Below are positions 42,201 to 57,065 of a DNA stretch of 64,000 nt, piece by piece. Each line of letters opens with the position of its first letter. Position 1 is the stretch's first letter. The stretch covers positions 3,455,001 through 3,519,000 of the forward strand of contig CANUEZ040000196.1 in the NCBI GenBank assembly GCA_948099385.1, given 5' to 3'. A program made the translations under genes and the position numbers. A model generated the notes under the pieces. That model was not told the origin of the DNA, did no database searches, and was given only the letters and a program-made list of their open reading frames with translations. This DNA is from Fasciola hepatica. Its lineage: Eukaryota; Platyhelminthes; Trematoda; Plagiorchiida; Fasciolidae.

Positions 42201-45200
42201 TTGGCCCAAGTAAAACCAAGGTATTCCATTATGAACAATCCACACAGATTGCTCATACAATGCAATAGAGCAGTAGCAGAGTAGATTTGTATAATATGAT
42301 TCTCCATGCAGCTTGAACACTGAACTGACCATTGAAAATTATGGAAGCACTGTACAGCTGTTTGATCCGCTAAGGGAATCATGAGCATTGAACATGGACA
42401 GAACCCACTCGGAGACACGAACAAGGGTTGGGGTGAACGAATGTCAGTCGAACACCCAAACCACAAGGCTATCCGATATGGGTCTCAACGCTTTGTTCAA
42501 CATATACACTACATGATATAGCACAATCCCCAAATTGGCTTCGGCTTTCGCTTTCGCTTTGAATGGTAACAACCAAATTCTCGCACACCGATCCAATCCT
42601 ATGTTCCATCACTTCTCTATTTATGGGCCTATGTAAACGCAAGGCATTCCCTTATGAACAATCCACACAGATTGCTCATACAATGCAATAGAGCAGTAGC
42701 AGAGTAGATTTGTATAATATGATTCTGCATGCAGCTTGAACGCTGAACTGACCATTGCAATTTATGGAAGCACTGTACAGCTGTTTGATCCGCTAAGGGA
42801 ATCATGAACATTGAACATGGACAGAACCCACTCGGAGACACGAACAAGGGTTGGGGTGAACGAATGTCAGTCGAACACCCAAACCACAAGGCTATCCCAT
42901 ATGGGTCTCACCGCTTTGTTCAACATATACAATGCATGAAATAGCACAATCCCCAAATTGGCTTCGGCTTTCGCTTTCGCTTTGAACGGTAACAACCAAA
43001 TTCTCGCACACCGATCCAATCCTATGTTCCATCACTTCTCTATTTATGGGCCCCAGTAAAACCAAGGCATTCTCTTATGAACAATCCACACAGATTGCTC
43101 ATACAATGCAATAGAGCAGTAGCAGAGTAGATTTGTTTAATATGATTCTACATGCAGCTTGAACGCTGAACTGACCATTGCAATTTATGGAAGCACTGTA
43201 CAGCTGTTTGATCCGCTAAGGGAATCATGAGCATTGCACATGGACAGAACCCACTCGGAGACACGAACAAGGGTTGGGGTGAACGAATGTCAGTCGAACA
43301 CCCAAACCACAAGGCTATCCGATATGGGTCTCACCGCTATGTTCAACAAATAAAATACATGAAATAGCACAATCCCCAAATTGGCTTCGGCTTTTGCTTT
43401 CGCTTTGAACGATAACAACCAAATTCTCGCACACCGATCCAATCCTATGTTCCATCACTTCTCTATTTATGGGCCTAAGTAAAACCAAGGCATTCCCTTA
43501 TGAACAATCCACACAGATTGCTCATACAATGCAATAGAGCAGTAGCAGAGTAGATTTGTATAATATGATTCTCCATGCAGCTTGAACACTGAACTGACCA
43601 TTGAAAATTATGGAAGCACTGTACAGCTGTTTGATCCGCTAAGGGAATCATGAGCATTGCACATGGACAGAGCCCACACGGGGACACGAACAACGGTTGG
43701 GGTGAACGAATGTCAGTTGAACACCCAAACCACAAGGCTATCCGATATGGGTCTCAACGCTTTGTTCAACATATACAATACATGATATAGCACAATCCCC
43801 AAATTGGCTTCGGCTTTCGCTTTCGCTTTGAACGGTAACAACCAAATTCTCGCACACCGATCCAATCCTATGTTCCATCACTTCTCTTCTGATGGGCCTA
43901 AGTAAACGCAAGGCATTCCATTATGAACAATCCACACAGATTGCTCATACAATGCAATAGAGCAGTAGCAGAGTAGATTTGTTTAATATGATTCTCCATG
44001 CAGCTTGAACACTGAACTGACCATTGCAATTTATGGAAGCACTGTACAGCTGTTTGATCCGCTAAGGGAATCATGAGCATTGCACATGGACAGAGCCCAC
44101 TCGGAGACACGAACAAGGGTTGGGGTGAACGAATGTCAGTCGAACACCCAAACCACAAGGCTATCCGATATGGGTCTCAACCTTTGTTCAACATATACAA
44201 TACCTGAAATAGCACAATCCCTAAATTGGCTTCGGCTTTCGCTTTCCCTTTGAACGGTAACAACCAAATTTTCGCACACCGATCCAATCCTATGTTCCAT
44301 CACTTCTCTATTTATGGGCCTAAGTAAAACCAAGGCATTCTCTTATGAACAATCCACACAGATTGCTCATACAATGCAATAGAGCAGTAGCAGAGTAGAT
44401 TTGTATAATATGATTCTCCATGCAGCTTGAAAACTGAACTGACCATTGGAAATTATGGAAGCACTGTACAGCTGTTTGATCCGCTAAATGAATCATGAGC
44501 ATTGCACATGGACAGAGCCCACACGGGGACACGAACAAGGGTTGGGGTGAACGAATGTCAGTCGAACACCCAAACCACAAGGCTATCCGATATGGGTCTC
44601 AACGCTTTGTTCAACAAATACAATACACGACATAGCACAATCCCCAAAATGGCTTCGGCTTTCGCTTTCGCTTTGAACGGTAACAACCAAATTCTCGCAC
44701 ACCGATCCAATCCTATGTTCCATCACTTCTCTATTTATGGGCCTAAGTAAAACCAAGGCATTCCCTTATGAACAATCCACACAGATTGCTCATACAATGC
44801 AATAGAGCAGTAGCAGAGTAGATTTGTATAATATGACTCTCCATGCAGCTTGAACACTGAACTGACCATTGAAAATTATGAAGCACTGTACAGCTGTTTG
44901 ATCCGCTAAGGGAATCATGAGCATTGCACATGGACAGAGCCCACACGGGGACACGAACAACGTTTGGGGTGAACGAATGTCAGTCGAACACCCAAACCAC
45001 AAGGCTATCCGATATGGGTCTCAACGCTTTGTTCAACATATACAATACATGAAATAGCACAATCCCCAAATTGGCTTCGGCTTTCGCTTTCGCTTTGAAC
45101 GGTAACAACCAAATTCTCGCACACCGATCCATTCCTATGTTCCATCACTTCTCTTTTGATGGGCCTAAGTAAACGCAAGGCATTCCATTATGAACAATCC

Positions 45201-48125
45201 ACACAGATTGCTCATACAATGCAATAGAGCAGTAGCAGAGTAGATTTGTATAATATGATTCTCCATGCAGCTTGAACACTGAACTGACCATTGAAAATTA
45301 TGGAAGCACTGTACAGCTGTTTGATCCGCTAAGGGAATCATGAGCATTGCACATGGACAGAGCCCACACGGGCCGCGGACACGGGTTTGGGTGAACGAAT
45401 GTCAGTCGAACACCCAAACCACAAGGCTATCCCATATGGGTCTCAACGCCTTTTTTCAACATATACAATACATGAAATAGCACAATCCCTAAATTGGCTT
45501 CGGCTTTCGCTTTCCCTTTGAACGGTAACAACCAAATTCTCGCACACCGATCCAATCCTATGTTCCATCACTTCTCTATTTATGGGCCTAAGTAAAACCA
45601 AGGCATTCTCTTATGAACAATCCACACAGATTGCTCATACAATGCAATAGAGCAGTAGCAGAGTAGATTTGTATAATATGATTCTCCATGCAGCTTGAAC
45701 ACTGAACTGACCATTGGAAATTATGGAAGCACTGTACAGCTGTTTGATCCGCTAAATGAATCATGAGCATTGCACATGGACAGAGCCCACACGGGGACAC
45801 GAACAAGGGTTGGGGTGAACGAATGTCAGTCGAACACCCAAACCACAAGGCTATCCGATATGGGTCTCAACGCTTTGTTCAACAAATACAATACACGACA
45901 TAGCACAATCCCCAAATTGGCTTCGGCTTTCGCTTTCGCTTTGAACGGTAACAACCAAATTCTCGCACACCGATCCAATCCTATGTTCCATCACTTCTCT
46001 ATTTATGGGCCTAAGTAAAACCAAGGCATTCCCTTATGAACAATCCACACAGATTGCTCATACAATGCAATAGAGCAGTAGCAGAGTAGATTTGTATAAT
46101 ATGATTCTCCATGCAGCTTTACCGCGGAACTGACGATTGAAAATGATGGAAGCACTGTACAGCTGTTTGATCCGCTAAGGGAATCATGAACATTGAACAT
46201 GGACAGAACCCACTCGGAGACACGAACAAGGGTTGGGGTGAACGAATGTCAGTCGAACACCCAAACCACAAGGCTATCCGATGTGGGTCTCACCGCTTTG
46301 TTCAACATATACAATGCATGAAATTGCACAATCCCCAAATTGGCTTCGGCTTTCGCTTTCGCTTTGAACGGTAACAACCAAATTCTCGCACACCGATCCA
46401 ATCCTATGTTCCATCACTTCTCTATTTATGGGCCTAAGTAAAACCAAGGCATTCCCTTATGAACAATCCACACAGATTGCTCATACAATGCAATAGAGCA
46501 GTAGCAGAGTAGATTTGTATAATATGATTCTCCATGCAGCTTGAACACTGAACTGACCATTGAAAATTATGGAAGCACTGTACAGCTGTTTGATCCGCTA
46601 AGGGAATCATGAGCATTGCACATGGACAGAGCCCACACGGGGACACGAACAAGGGTTGGTGTGAACGAATGTCAGTCGAACACCCAAACCACAAGGCTAT
46701 CCGATATGTGTCACAACGCTTTGTTCAACATATACACTACATGATATAGCACAATCCCCAAATTGGCTTCGGCTTTCGCTTTCGCTTTGAACGGTAACAA
46801 CCAAATTCTCGCACACCGATCCATTCCTATGTTCCATCACTTCTCTTTTGATGGGCCTAAGTAAACGCAAGGCATTCCATTATGAACAATCCACACAGAT
46901 TGCTCATACAATGCAATAGAGCAGTAGCAGAGTAGATTTGTATAATATGATTCTCCATGCAGCTTGAACACTGAACTGACCATTGAAAATGATGGAAGCA
47001 CTGTACAGCTGTTTGATCCGCTAAGGGAATCATGAGCATTGCACATGGACAGAGCCCACACGGGCCGCGGACACGGGTTTGGGTGAACGAATGTCAGTCG
47101 AACACCCAAACCACAAGGCTATCCGATATGGGTCTCAACGCCTTTTTTCAACATATACAATACATGAAATAGCACAATCCCTAAATTGGCTTCGGCTTTC
47201 GCTTTCGCTTTGAACGGTAACAACCAAATTCTCGCACACCGATCCAATCCTATGTTCCATCACTTCTCTATTTATGGGCCTAAGTAAAACCAAGGCATTC
47301 TCTTATGAACAATCCACACAGATTGCTCATACAATGCAATAGAGCAGTAGCAGAGTAGATTTGTATAATATGATTCTCCATGCAGCTTGAACACTGAACT
47401 GACCATTGGAAATTATGGAAGCACTGTACAGCTGTTTGATCCGCTAAATGAATCATGAGCATTGCACATGGACAGAACCCACTCGGAGACACGAACAAGG
47501 GTTGGGGTGAACGAATGTCAGTCGAACACCCAAACCACAAGGCTATCCGATATGGGTCTCAACGCTTTGTTCAACATATACACTACATGAAATAGCACAA
47601 TCCCCAAATTGGCTTCGGCTTTCGCTTTCCCTTTGAACGGTAACAACCAAATTCTCGCACACCGATCCAATCCCATGTTCCATCACTTCTCTATTTATGG
47701 GCCTAAGTAAAACCGAGGCATTCCCTTATGAACAATCCACACAGATTGCTCATACAATGCAATAGAGCAGTAGCAGAGTAGATTTGTTTAATATGATACT
47801 ACATGCAGCTTGAACACTGAACTGACCATTGCAATTTATGGAAGCACTGTACAGCTGTTTGATCCGCTAAGGGAATCATGAACATTGAACATGGACAGAA
47901 CCCACTCGGAGACACGAACAAGGGTTGGGGTGAACGAATGTCAGTCGAAAACCCAAACCACAAGGCTATCCGATATGGGTCTCAACGCTTTGTTCAACAA
48001 ATACAATACACGACATAGCACAATCCCCAAATTGGCTTCGGCTTTCGCTTTCGCTTTGAACGGTAACAACCAAATTCTCGCACACCGATCCAATCCTATG
48101 TTCCATCACTTCTCTATTTATGGGC
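39245..48125 (+). repeat. Zone 8: three- and four-unit repeats
   Basis: About 39,765-40,215 matches 41,034-41,490 (+1,269), sharing TTCTACATGC, TTGAACGCTGAAC, TTGCAATTTATGG, CATGAACATTGAACATGG, ACCGCTATGTTCA and TAAACGCAAGGC. Parts of this type return near 42,720, 43,147 and 47,790. About 44,320-44,750 matches 45,588-46,018 (+1,268), sharing GCTAAATGAATCATG and CAACAAATACAATACACG. About 45,120-45,770 matches 46,812-47,462 (+1,692), sharing TCTTTTGATGGGCC and GGGCCGCGGACACGG. Confidence 0.83.
46113..46139 (+). other. Rare variant patch TTTACCGCGGAACTGACGATTG
   Basis: Replaces the usual TTGAACACTGAACTGACC at this phase; read in two parts, CTTTACCGCGGAACTG and ACGATTG. A sister copy lacking the ACGATTG end is at 49,074-49,100 (TTTACCGCGGAACTGACC). 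The full patch, including ACGATTG, recurs in reverse complement at 62,185-62,210 and 62,608-62,633 in the inverted block. Confidence 0.85.
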
Positions 48126-51100
48126 CTAAGTAAAACCAAGGCATTCTCTTATGAACAATCCACACAGATTGCTCATACAATGCAATAGAGCAGTAGCAGA
48201 GTAGATTTGTATAATATGATTCTCCATGCAGCTTGAACACTGAACTGACCATTGAAAATTATGGAAGCATTGTACAGCTGTTTGATCCGCTAAGGGAATC
48301 ATGAGCATTGCTCGTGGAAAGAACCCACACGAGGACACGAACAAGGGTAGGTGTGAACGAATGTCAGTCGAACACCCAAACCACAAGGCTATCCGAAATG
48401 GGTCTCAACGCTTTGTTCAACATATACAATACATGATATTGGACAATTCCCAAATTGGCTTCGGCTTTCGCTTTCGCTTTGAACGGTAACAATCAAATTC
48501 TCGCAAACCGATCCAATCCTTTGTTCCATCACTTCTCTATTTATGGGCCCAAGTAAAACCAAGGCATTCCTTTATGAACAATCCACACAGTTTGCTCATA
48601 CAATGCAATAGAGCAGTAGCAGAGTAGATTTGTATAATATGATTCTCCATGCAGCTTGAACACTGAACTGACCATTGGGAATTATAGAAGCACTGTACAG
48701 CTGTTTGATCCGCTAAGGGAATCATGAGCATTTCACATGGACAGAGCCCACACGGGGACACGAACAAGGGTTGGGGTGAACGAATGTCAGTTGAACACCC
48801 AAACCACAAGGCTATCCGATATGGGTCTCAACGATTTGTTCAACATATACAATTCATGATATAGCACAATCCCCAAATTGGCTTCGGCTTTCGCTTTCGC
48901 TTTGAACGGTAACAACCAAATTCTCGCACACCGATCCAATCCTATGTTCCATCACTTCTCTATTTATGGGCCTAAGTAAAACCGAGGCATTCCCTTATGA
49001 ACAATCCACACAGATTGCTCATACAATGCAATAGAGCAGTAGCAGAGTAGATTTGTATAATATGATTCTCCATGCAGCTTTACCGCGGAACTGACCATTG
49101 AAAATTATGGAAGCACTGTACAGCTGTTTGATCCGCTAAGGGAATCATGAGCATTGCACGTGGAAAGAACCCACACGGGGAAACGAACAAGGGTAGGGGT
49201 GAACGAATGTCAGTCGAACAGCCAAACCACAAGGCTATCCGATATGGGTCTCAACGCTTTGTTCAACATATACAATACATGATATAGCACAATCCCCAAA
49301 TTGGCTTCGGCTTTCGCTTTCGCTTTGAACGGTAACAACCAAATTCTCGCACACCGATCCAATCCTATGTTCCATCACTTCTCTATTTATGGGCCTAAGT
49401 AAACGCAAGGCATTCCATTATGAACAATCCACACAGATTGCTCATACAATGCAATAGAGCAGTAGCAGAGTAGATTTGTATAATATGATTCTCCATGCAG
49501 CTTGAACACTGAACTGACCATTGAAAATTATGGAAGCACTGTACAGCTGTTTGATCCGCTAAGGGAATCATGAACATTGCACGTGGAAAGAACCCACACG
49601 GGGAAACGAACAAGGGTAGGGTTGAACGAATGTCAGTCGAACAGCCAAATCCCAAGGCTATCCCATATGGGTCTGAACGCTTTGTTCAACAATAACACTA
49701 CATGATATAGCACAATCCCCAAATTGGCTTCGGCTTTCGCTTTCGCTTTGAACGGTAACAACCAAATTCTCGCAAACCGATCCAATCCTATGTTCCATCA
49801 CTTCTCTATTTATGGGCCCAAGTAAAACCAAGGCATTCCTTTATGAACAATCCACACAGATTGCTCATACAATGCAATAGAGCAGTAGCAGAGTAGATTT
49901 GTATAATATGATTCTCCATGCAGCTTGAACACTGAACTGACCATTGGAAATTATGGAAGCACTGTACAGCTGTTTGATCCGCTAAGGGAATCATGAGCAT
50001 TGCACATGGACAGAGCCCACACGGGGACACGAACAAGGGTTGGGGTGAACGAATGTCAGTCGAACACCCAAACCACAAGGCTATCCGATATGGGTCTCAA
50101 CGACTTGTTCAACATATACAATACATGATATAGCACAATCCCCAAATTGGCTTCGGCTTTCGCTTTCGCTTTGAACGGTAACAACCAAATTTTCGCACAC
50201 CGATCCAATCCTATGTTCCATCACTTCTCTATTTATGGGCCTAAGTAAAACCAAGGCATTCCCTTATGAACAATCCACACAGATTGCTCATACAATGCAA
50301 TAGAGCAGTAGCAGAGTAGAATTGTATAATATGATTCTCCATGCAGCTTGAACACTGAACTGGCCATTGAAAATTATGGAAGCACTGTACAGCTGTTTGA
50401 TCCGCTAAGGGAATCATGAGCATTGCACATGGACAGAGCCCACACGGGACACGAACAAGGGTTGGGGTGAACGAATGTGCGTCGATCACGCAAACCACAA
50501 GGCTATCCGATATGGGTCTGAACGCTTTGTTCAACATATACACTAAATGATATTGTACAATCCCCAAATTGGCTTCGGCTTTCGCTTTCGCTTTGAACGG
50601 TAACAACCAAATTCTCGCACACCGATCCAATCCTATGTTCCATCACTTCTCTATTTATGGGCCTAAGTAAAACCAAGGCATTCCCTTATGAACAATCCAC
50701 ACAGATTGCTCATACAATGCAATAGAGCAGTAGCAGAGTAGATTTGTATAATAGGATTCTCCATGCAGCTTGAACACTGAACTGACCATTGAAAATTGTG
50801 GAAGCACTGTACAGCTGTTTGATCCGTTAAGGGAATCATGAGCATTGCACATGGACAGAACCCACTCGGAGACACGAACAAGGGTTGGGGTGAACGAATG
50901 TCAGTCGAACACCCAAACCACAAGGCTATCCGATATGGGTCTCAACGCTTTGTTCAACATATACAATACATGATATAGCACAATCCCCAAATTGGCTTCG
51001 GCTTTCGCTTTCGCTTTGAACGGCAACAACCAAATTCTCGCACACCGATCCAATCCTATGTTCCATCACTTCTCTATTTATATGGGCCTAAGAAAAACCG

Positions 51101-54100
51101 AGGCATTCCCTTATGAACAATCCACACAGATTGCTCATACAATGCAATAGAGCAGTAGCAGAGTAGATTTGTATAATATGATTCTCCATGCAGCTTGAAC
51201 ACTGAACTGACCATTGAAAATTATGGAAGCACTGTACAGCTGTTTGATCCGCTAAGGGAATTATGAGCATTGCACATGGCCGGAGCCCACACGGGGAAAC
51301 GAACAAGGGTTGGGGTGAACGAATGTCAGTCGAAAACCCAAACCACAAGGCTATCCGATATGGGTCTCAACGCTTTGTTCAACATATACAATACATGATA
51401 TAGCACAATCCCCAAATTGGCTTCGGCTTTCGCTTTCGCTTTGAACGGTAACAACCAAATTCTCGCACACCGATCCAATCCTATGTTCCATCACTTCTCT
51501 ATTTATGGGCCTAAGTAGAACCAAGGCATTCCCTTATGAACAATCCACACAGATTGCTCATACAATGCAATAGAGCAGTAGCAGAGTAGATTTGTATAAT
51601 ATGATTCTGCATGCAGCTTGAACACTGAACTGACCATTGAAAATTATGGAAGCACTGTACAGCTGTTTGATCCGCTAAGGGAATCATGAGCATTGCACAT
51701 GGACAGAGCCCACTCGGAGACACGAACAAGGGTTGGGGTGAACGAATGTCAGTCGAAAACCCAAACAACAAGGCTATCCGATATGGGTCTCAACGCTTTG
51801 TTCAACATATACAATACATGATATAGCACAATCCCCAAATTGGCTTCGGCTTTCGCTTTCGCTTTGAACGGTAACAACCAAATTCTCGCACACCGATCCA
51901 ATCCTATGTTCCATCACTTCTCTATTTATATGGGCCTAAGAAAAACCAAGGCATTCCCTTATGAACAATCCACACAGATTGCTCATACAATGCAATAGAG
52001 CAGTAGCAGAGTAGATTTGTATAATATGATTCTCCATGCAGCTTGAACACTGAACTGACCATTGAAAATGATGGAAGCACTGTACAGCTGTTTGATCCGC
52101 TAAGGGAATCATGAGCATTGCACATGGACAGAACCCACTCGGAGACACGAACAAGGGTTGGGGTGAACGAATGTCAGTCGAAAACCCAAACCCCAAGGCT
52201 ATCCGATATGGGTCTCAACGCTTTGTTTAACATATACAATACACGATATAGCACAATCCCCAAATTGGCTTTGGCTTTCGCTTTCGCTTTGAATGGTAAC
52301 AACCAAATTCTCGCACACCGATCCAATCCTATGTTCCATCACTTCTCTGTTGATGGGCCTAAGTAAACGCAAGGCATTCCATTATGAACAATCCACACAG
52401 ATTGCTCATACAATGCAATAGAGCAGTAGCAGAGTAGATTTGTATAATATGATTCTCCATGCAGCTTGAACACTGAACTGACCATTGAAAATGATGGAAG
52501 CACTGTACAGCTGTTTGATCCGCTAAGGGAATCATGAGCATTGCACATGGAAGGAACCCACTCGGAGACACGAACAAGTGTTAGGGTGAACGAATGTCAG
52601 TCGGACACCCAAACCACAAGGCTATCCCATATGGCTCCCAAAACAATTTGTTCAACAATTACAAAACATGATATAGCACAACCCCCAAATTGGCTTTGGC
52701 TTTCGCTTTCGCTTTGAACGGTAACAATCAAATTCTCGCACACCAATCCAATCCTATGTTCCATCACTTCTCTATTTATGGGCCTAAGTAGAACCAAGGC
52801 ATTCCCTTATGAACAATCCACACAGATTGCTCACACAATGCAATAGACTAGTAGCAGAGTAGATTTGTATAATATGATTCTGCATGCAGCTTGAACACTG
52901 AACTGACCATTGAAAATTATGGAAGCACTGTACAGCTGTTTGATCCGCTAAGGGAATCATGAGCATTGCACATGGACAGAGCCCACTCGGAGACACGAAC
53001 AAGGGTTGGGGTGAACGAATGTCAGTCGAAAACCCAAACCACAAGGCTATCCCATATGGGTCTCAATGCTTTGTTCAACATATACAATACATGATATAGC
53101 ACAATCCCCAAATTGGCTTCGGCTTTCGCTTTCGCTTTGAACGGTAACAACCAAATTCTCGCACACCGATCCAATCCTATGTTCCATCACTTCTCTATTT
53201 ATGGGCCTAAGTAAAACCAAGCCATTCCCTTATGAACAATCCACACAGATTGCTCATACAATGCAATAGAGCAGTATCAGAGTAGATTTGTATAATATGA
53301 TTCTCCATGCAGCTTGAACACTGAACTGACCATTGGAAATTATGGAAGCACTGTACAGCTGTTTGATCCGCTAAGGGAATCATGAGCATTGCACATGGAC
53401 AGAGCCCACACGGGGACACGAACAAGGGTTGGGGTGAACGAATGTCAGTCGAACACCCAAACCACAAGGCTATCCCATATGGGTCTGAACGACTTGTTCA
53501 ACATATACAATACATGATATAGCACAATCCCCAAATTGGCTTTGGCTTTCGCTTTCGCTTTGAATGGTAACAACCAAATTCTCGCACACCGATCCAATCC
53601 TATGTTCCATCACTTCTCTGTTGATGGGCCTAAGTAAAACCAAGGCATTCCATTATGAACAATCCACACAGATTGCTCATACAATGCAATAGAGCAGTAG
53701 CAGAGTAAATTTGTATAATATGATTCTCCATGCAGCTTGAACACTGAACTGACCATTGAAAATGATGGAAGCACTGTACAGCTGTTTGATCCGCTAAGGG
53801 AATCATGAGCATTGCACATGGAAGGAACCCACTCGGAGACACGAACAAGTGTTAGGGTGAACGAATGTCAGTCGGACACCCAAACCACAAGGCTATCCCA
53901 TATGGCTCCCAAAACAATTTGTTCAACAATTACAAAACATGATATAGCACAACCCCCAAATTGGCTTTGGCTTTCGCTTTCGCTTTGAACGGTAACAACC
54001 AAATTCTCGCACACCAATCCAATCCTATGTTCCATCACTTCTCTATTTATGGGCCCAAGTAAAACCAAGGCATTCCTTTATGAAAAATCCACACCGATTG

Positions 54101-54950
54101 CTCATACAATGCAATAGAGCAGTAGCAGAGTAGATTTGTATAATATGATTCTGCATGCAGCTTGAACACTGAACTGACCATTGAAAATTATGGAAGCACT
54201 GTACAGCTGTTTGATCCGCTAAGGGAATCATGAACATTGCACATGGACAGAGCCCACACGGGGACACGAACAAGGGTTGGGGTGAACGAATGTCAGTCGA
54301 ACACCCAAACCACAAGGCTATCCGATATGGGTCTGAACGCTTTGTTCAACATATACAATACATGATATAGCACAATCCCCAAATTGGCTTCGGCTTTCGC
54401 TTTCGCTTTGAATGGTAACAACCAAATTCTCGCACACCGATCCAATCCTATGTTCCATCAATTCTCTATTTATGGGCCTAAGTAAAATCAAGGCTTTCCA
54501 TTATGAACAATCCACACAGATTGCTCATACAATGCAATAGAGCAGTAGCAGAGTAGATTTGTATAATATGATTCTCCATGCAGCTTGAACACTGAACTGA
54601 CCATTGAAAATGATGGAAGCACTGTACAGCTGTTTGATCCGCTAAGGGAATCATGAGCATTGCACATGGACAGAGCCCACTCGGAGACACGAACAAGGGT
54701 TGGGGTGAACGAATGTCAGTCGAACACCCAAACCACAAGGCTATCCGATATGGGTCTCAACGCTGTGGTTAGCATATACAATACATGATATACACAATCC
54801 CGAATTTGGCTTCGGCTTTCGCTTTCGCTTTGAACGGTAACAATCAAATTCTCGCACACCGATCCAATCCTATGTTCCATCACTTCTCTATTTATGGGCC
54901 TAAGTAAAACCGAGGCATTCCCTTATGAACAATCCACACAGATTGCTCAT
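48126..54950 (+). repeat. Zone 9: mixed units and a divergent three-unit duplication
   Basis: Units at 48,972 and 49,395 share GCACGTGGAAAGAACCC and GGGGAAACGAACAAGGGTAG. Units near 51,080 and 51,927 share an extra TA (TTTATATGGGCCTAAG) and are 425 bp. About 52,260-52,780 matches 53,531-54,051 (+1,271). The shared markers form one of the most divergent patches in the window: GGAAGGAACCC, AAGTGTTAGGGTG, GTCGGACACCC, ATGGCTCCCAAAACAATTTG and CAACAATTACAAAACATG. The patch suggests an older subfamily retained or reintroduced here. Confidence 0.82.
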
Positions 54951-57065
54951 GCAATGCAATAGAGCAGTAGCAGAGTAGATTTGTATAATATGATTCTCCA
55001 TGCAGCTTGAACACTGAACTGACCATTGAAAATTATGGAAGCACTGTACAGCTGTTTGATCCGCTAAGGGAATCATGAGCATTGCACATGGACAGAGCCC
55101 ACACGGCGACACGAACAAGGGTTGGGGTGAACGAATGTCAGTCGAACACCCAAACCACAAGGCTATCCCATATGGGTCTCAACGCTTTGTTCAACATATA
55201 CAATACATGATATAGCACAATCCCCAAATTGGCTTTGGCTTTCGCTTTCGCTTTGAACGGTAACAACCAAATTCTCGCACACCGATCTAATCCTATGTTC
55301 CATCACTTCTCTATTTATGGGCCTGAGTAAAATCAAGGCATTCCCTTATGAACAATCCACACAGATTACTCATACAATGCAATAGAGCAGTAGCAGAGTA
55401 GATTTGTATATTATGATTCTCCATGCAGCTTGAACACTGAACTGACCATTGAAAATGATGGAAGCACTGTACAGCTGTTTGATCCGCTAAGGGAATCATG
55501 AGCATTGCACATGGACAGAGCCCACACGGCGACACGAACAAGGGTTGGGGTGAACGAATGTCAGTCGAACACCCAAACCACAAGGCTATCCGATATGGGT
55601 CTCAAAGCTTTGTTCAACATATACAATACATGATATAGCACAATACCCAAATTGGCTTCGGCTTTCGCTTTTGCTTCGAACGGTAACAATCAAATTCTCG
55701 CACACCGATCCAATCCTATGTTCCATCATTTCTCTAGTTATGGGCCCAAGTAAAACCAAGGCATTCCATTATGAACAATCCACACAGATTGCTCATACAA
55801 TGCAATAGAGCAGTAGCAGAGTAGATTTGTATAATATGATTCTGCATGCAGCTTGAACACTGAACTGACCATTGAAAATTATGGAAGCACTGTACAGCTG
55901 TTTGATCCGCTAAGGGAATCATGAGCATTGCACATGGACAGAACCCACTCGGAGACACGAACAAGGGTTGGGGTGAACGAATGTCAGTCGAACACCCAAA
56001 CCACAAGGCTATCCCATATGGGTCTCAACGCTGTGTTTAGCATATACAATACATGATATAGCACAATCCCCAAATTGGCTTCGGCTTTCACTTTCGCTTT
56101 GAATGGTAACAACCACATTCTCGCACACCGATCCAATCCTATGTTCCATCACTTCTCTATTTATGGGCCTATGTAAAACCAAGGCATTCCCTTATGAACA
56201 ATCCACACAGATTGCTCATACAATGCAATAGAGCAGTAGCAGAGTAGATTTGTATAATATGATTCACCATGCAGCTTGAACACTGAACTGACCATTGAAA
56301 ATTATGGAAGCACTGTACAGCTGTTTGATCCGCTAAGGGAATCATGAGCATTGCACATGGACAGAACCCACTCGGAGACACGAACAAGGGTTGGGGTGAA
56401 CGAATGTCAGTCGAACACCAAAACCACAAGGCTATCCGATATGGGTCTGAACGCTTTGTTCAACATATACAATACATGATATAGCACAATCCCCAAATTG
56501 GCTTCGGCTTTCGCTTTCGCTTTGAATGGTAACAACCAAATTCTCGCACACCGATCCAATCCTATGTTCCATCACTTCTCTATTTATGGGCCTAATTCAA
56601 CGCAACGTATTCCTCTATGAACAATCCACACAGATTGCTCATACAATGCAATAGAGCAGTAGCAGAGTAGATTTGTATAATATGATTCTCCATGCAGCTT
56701 GAACACTGAACTGACCATTGAAAATGATGGAAGCACTGTACAGCTGTTTGATCCGCTAAGGGAATCATGAGCATTGCACATGGACAGAGCCCACTCGGAG
56801 ACACGAACAAGGGTTGGGGTGAACGAATGTCAGTCGAACACCCAAACCACAAGGCTATCCGATATGGGTCTCAACGCTTTGTTCAACATATACACTAAAT
56901 GATACAGCACAATCCCCAAATTGGCTTCGGCTTCCGCTTTCGCTTTGAACGGTAACAACCAAATTCTCGCACACCGATCCAATCCTATGTTCCATCACTT
57001 ATCTATTTATGGGCCTAAGTGAAACCAAGGCATTCCCTTATGAACAATCCACACAGATTGCTCAT
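54951..57065 (+). repeat. Five-unit higher-order block, copy 1 (2,115 bp)
   Basis: Five units repeated at +2,115. Shared private markers are CACACGGCGACACG (55,090 and 57,205), ATTACTCATAC (55,365 and 57,480), TTTTGCTTCGAACGG (55,669 and 57,784), GCTGTGTTTAGCATATAC (56,030 and 58,145), GATTCACCATGC (56,262 and 58,377), GGGCCTAATTCAACGCAACG (56,588 and 58,703) and CACTTATCTATTTATG (56,996 and 59,111). I saw no difference at any site compared. The match spans about 54,951-57,205 against 57,066-59,320. Confidence 0.92.
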
